A stretch of 5,763 nucleotides of DNA from Marinosulfonomonas sp. (lineage in GTDB: Bacteria; Pseudomonadota; Alphaproteobacteria; Rhodobacterales; Rhodobacteraceae): contig WGBJ01000255.1 of NCBI GenBank assembly GCA_015494385.1, positions 1 through 5,763 of the forward strand, in the 5' to 3' direction. A program made the translations under genes and the position numbers. Under the pieces are notes generated by a model, which worked only from the letters and a program-made list of their open reading frames with translations, made no database searches and was not told the DNA's origin. Positions 5,705 to 5,763 of the stretch are shown piece by piece (positions within the stretch are counted from its first letter, which is position 1; each line of letters begins with the position of its first letter).

Positions 5705-5763
5705 CCCCGCCGCGATTTGCTTTTCCCGTCGCCCGCCGTTAATCAGGTGCAACTGCACAAGGA

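Larger units (their letters stand above)
5618..5763 (+). promoter_or_regulatory. divergent intergenic region ending in a Shine-Dalgarno-like site
   Basis: No open frame with coding character was found in these 146 bp. Besides the twin palindromes, the right end holds the small inverted repeat GTGCA-AC-TGCAC (5747-5758), directly followed by AAGGA (5759-5763). AAGGA at the very edge would suit a rightward gene starting a few bases outside the window. In Rhodobacterales dusB, followed by ntrBC, is commonly found divergent from ispDF; that identity is expectation, not seen here. No strong -35/-10 pair was found for either direction. Confidence 0.4.

Overview
The window looks like chromosomal DNA from an alphaproteobacterium, most likely of the Rhodobacterales (Roseobacter/Rhodobacter group). 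The basis is the fused IspD-IspF protein, the run ispDF-pgpA-CinA-type amidase, the alphaproteobacterial style of the Hpt and Coq10/RatA sequences, and the moderately high GC. The assignment comes from protein character and gene order only; no database search was possible.

Layout. 1-931 (+): the end of an ABC transporter ATPase overlapping a complete SsuC/TauC-type permease, so this is the tail of an uptake operon whose other genes lie to the left. 994-2163 (-): an outer-membrane beta-barrel/porin-like gene followed 12 bp later by a 61-residue predicted membrane protein. A perfect 15-bp inverted repeat of the Fur/iron-rhodo-box type lies just upstream of the porin, over its most likely -10 element. 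2390-2926 (-): hypoxanthine phosphoribosyltransferase, divergent from a Coq10/RatA START-domain gene (2995-3441, +). 3471-3547: a 77-bp palindromic repeat element that supplies the last nine codons of the convergent CinA-type amidase gene. 3517-5617 (-): ispDF, pgpA and the amidase gene, joined by two 4-bp ATGA overlaps. 5618-5763: an intergenic region with two adjacent 21-bp palindromes, ending in a Shine-Dalgarno-like AAGGA. A rightward gene probably starts just outside the window; in related genomes dusB is expected there.

How the genes fit together. IspDF serves isoprenoid precursor synthesis (MEP pathway), which feeds the ubiquinone tail. The Coq10-like protein is likely a ubiquinone-binding helper. 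PgpA makes phosphatidylglycerol, and the amidase recycles nicotinamide mononucleotide. The right half is therefore housekeeping metabolism around membranes and cofactors. The left half is more accessory: an ABC importer of unknown substrate and a probably iron-responsive porin unit.

No defence system, CRISPR array, prophage or complete mobile element was seen. The observations most worth following are the iron-box-controlled porin with its small membrane partner, the repeat element that has become coding sequence, and the twin palindromes at the right edge.
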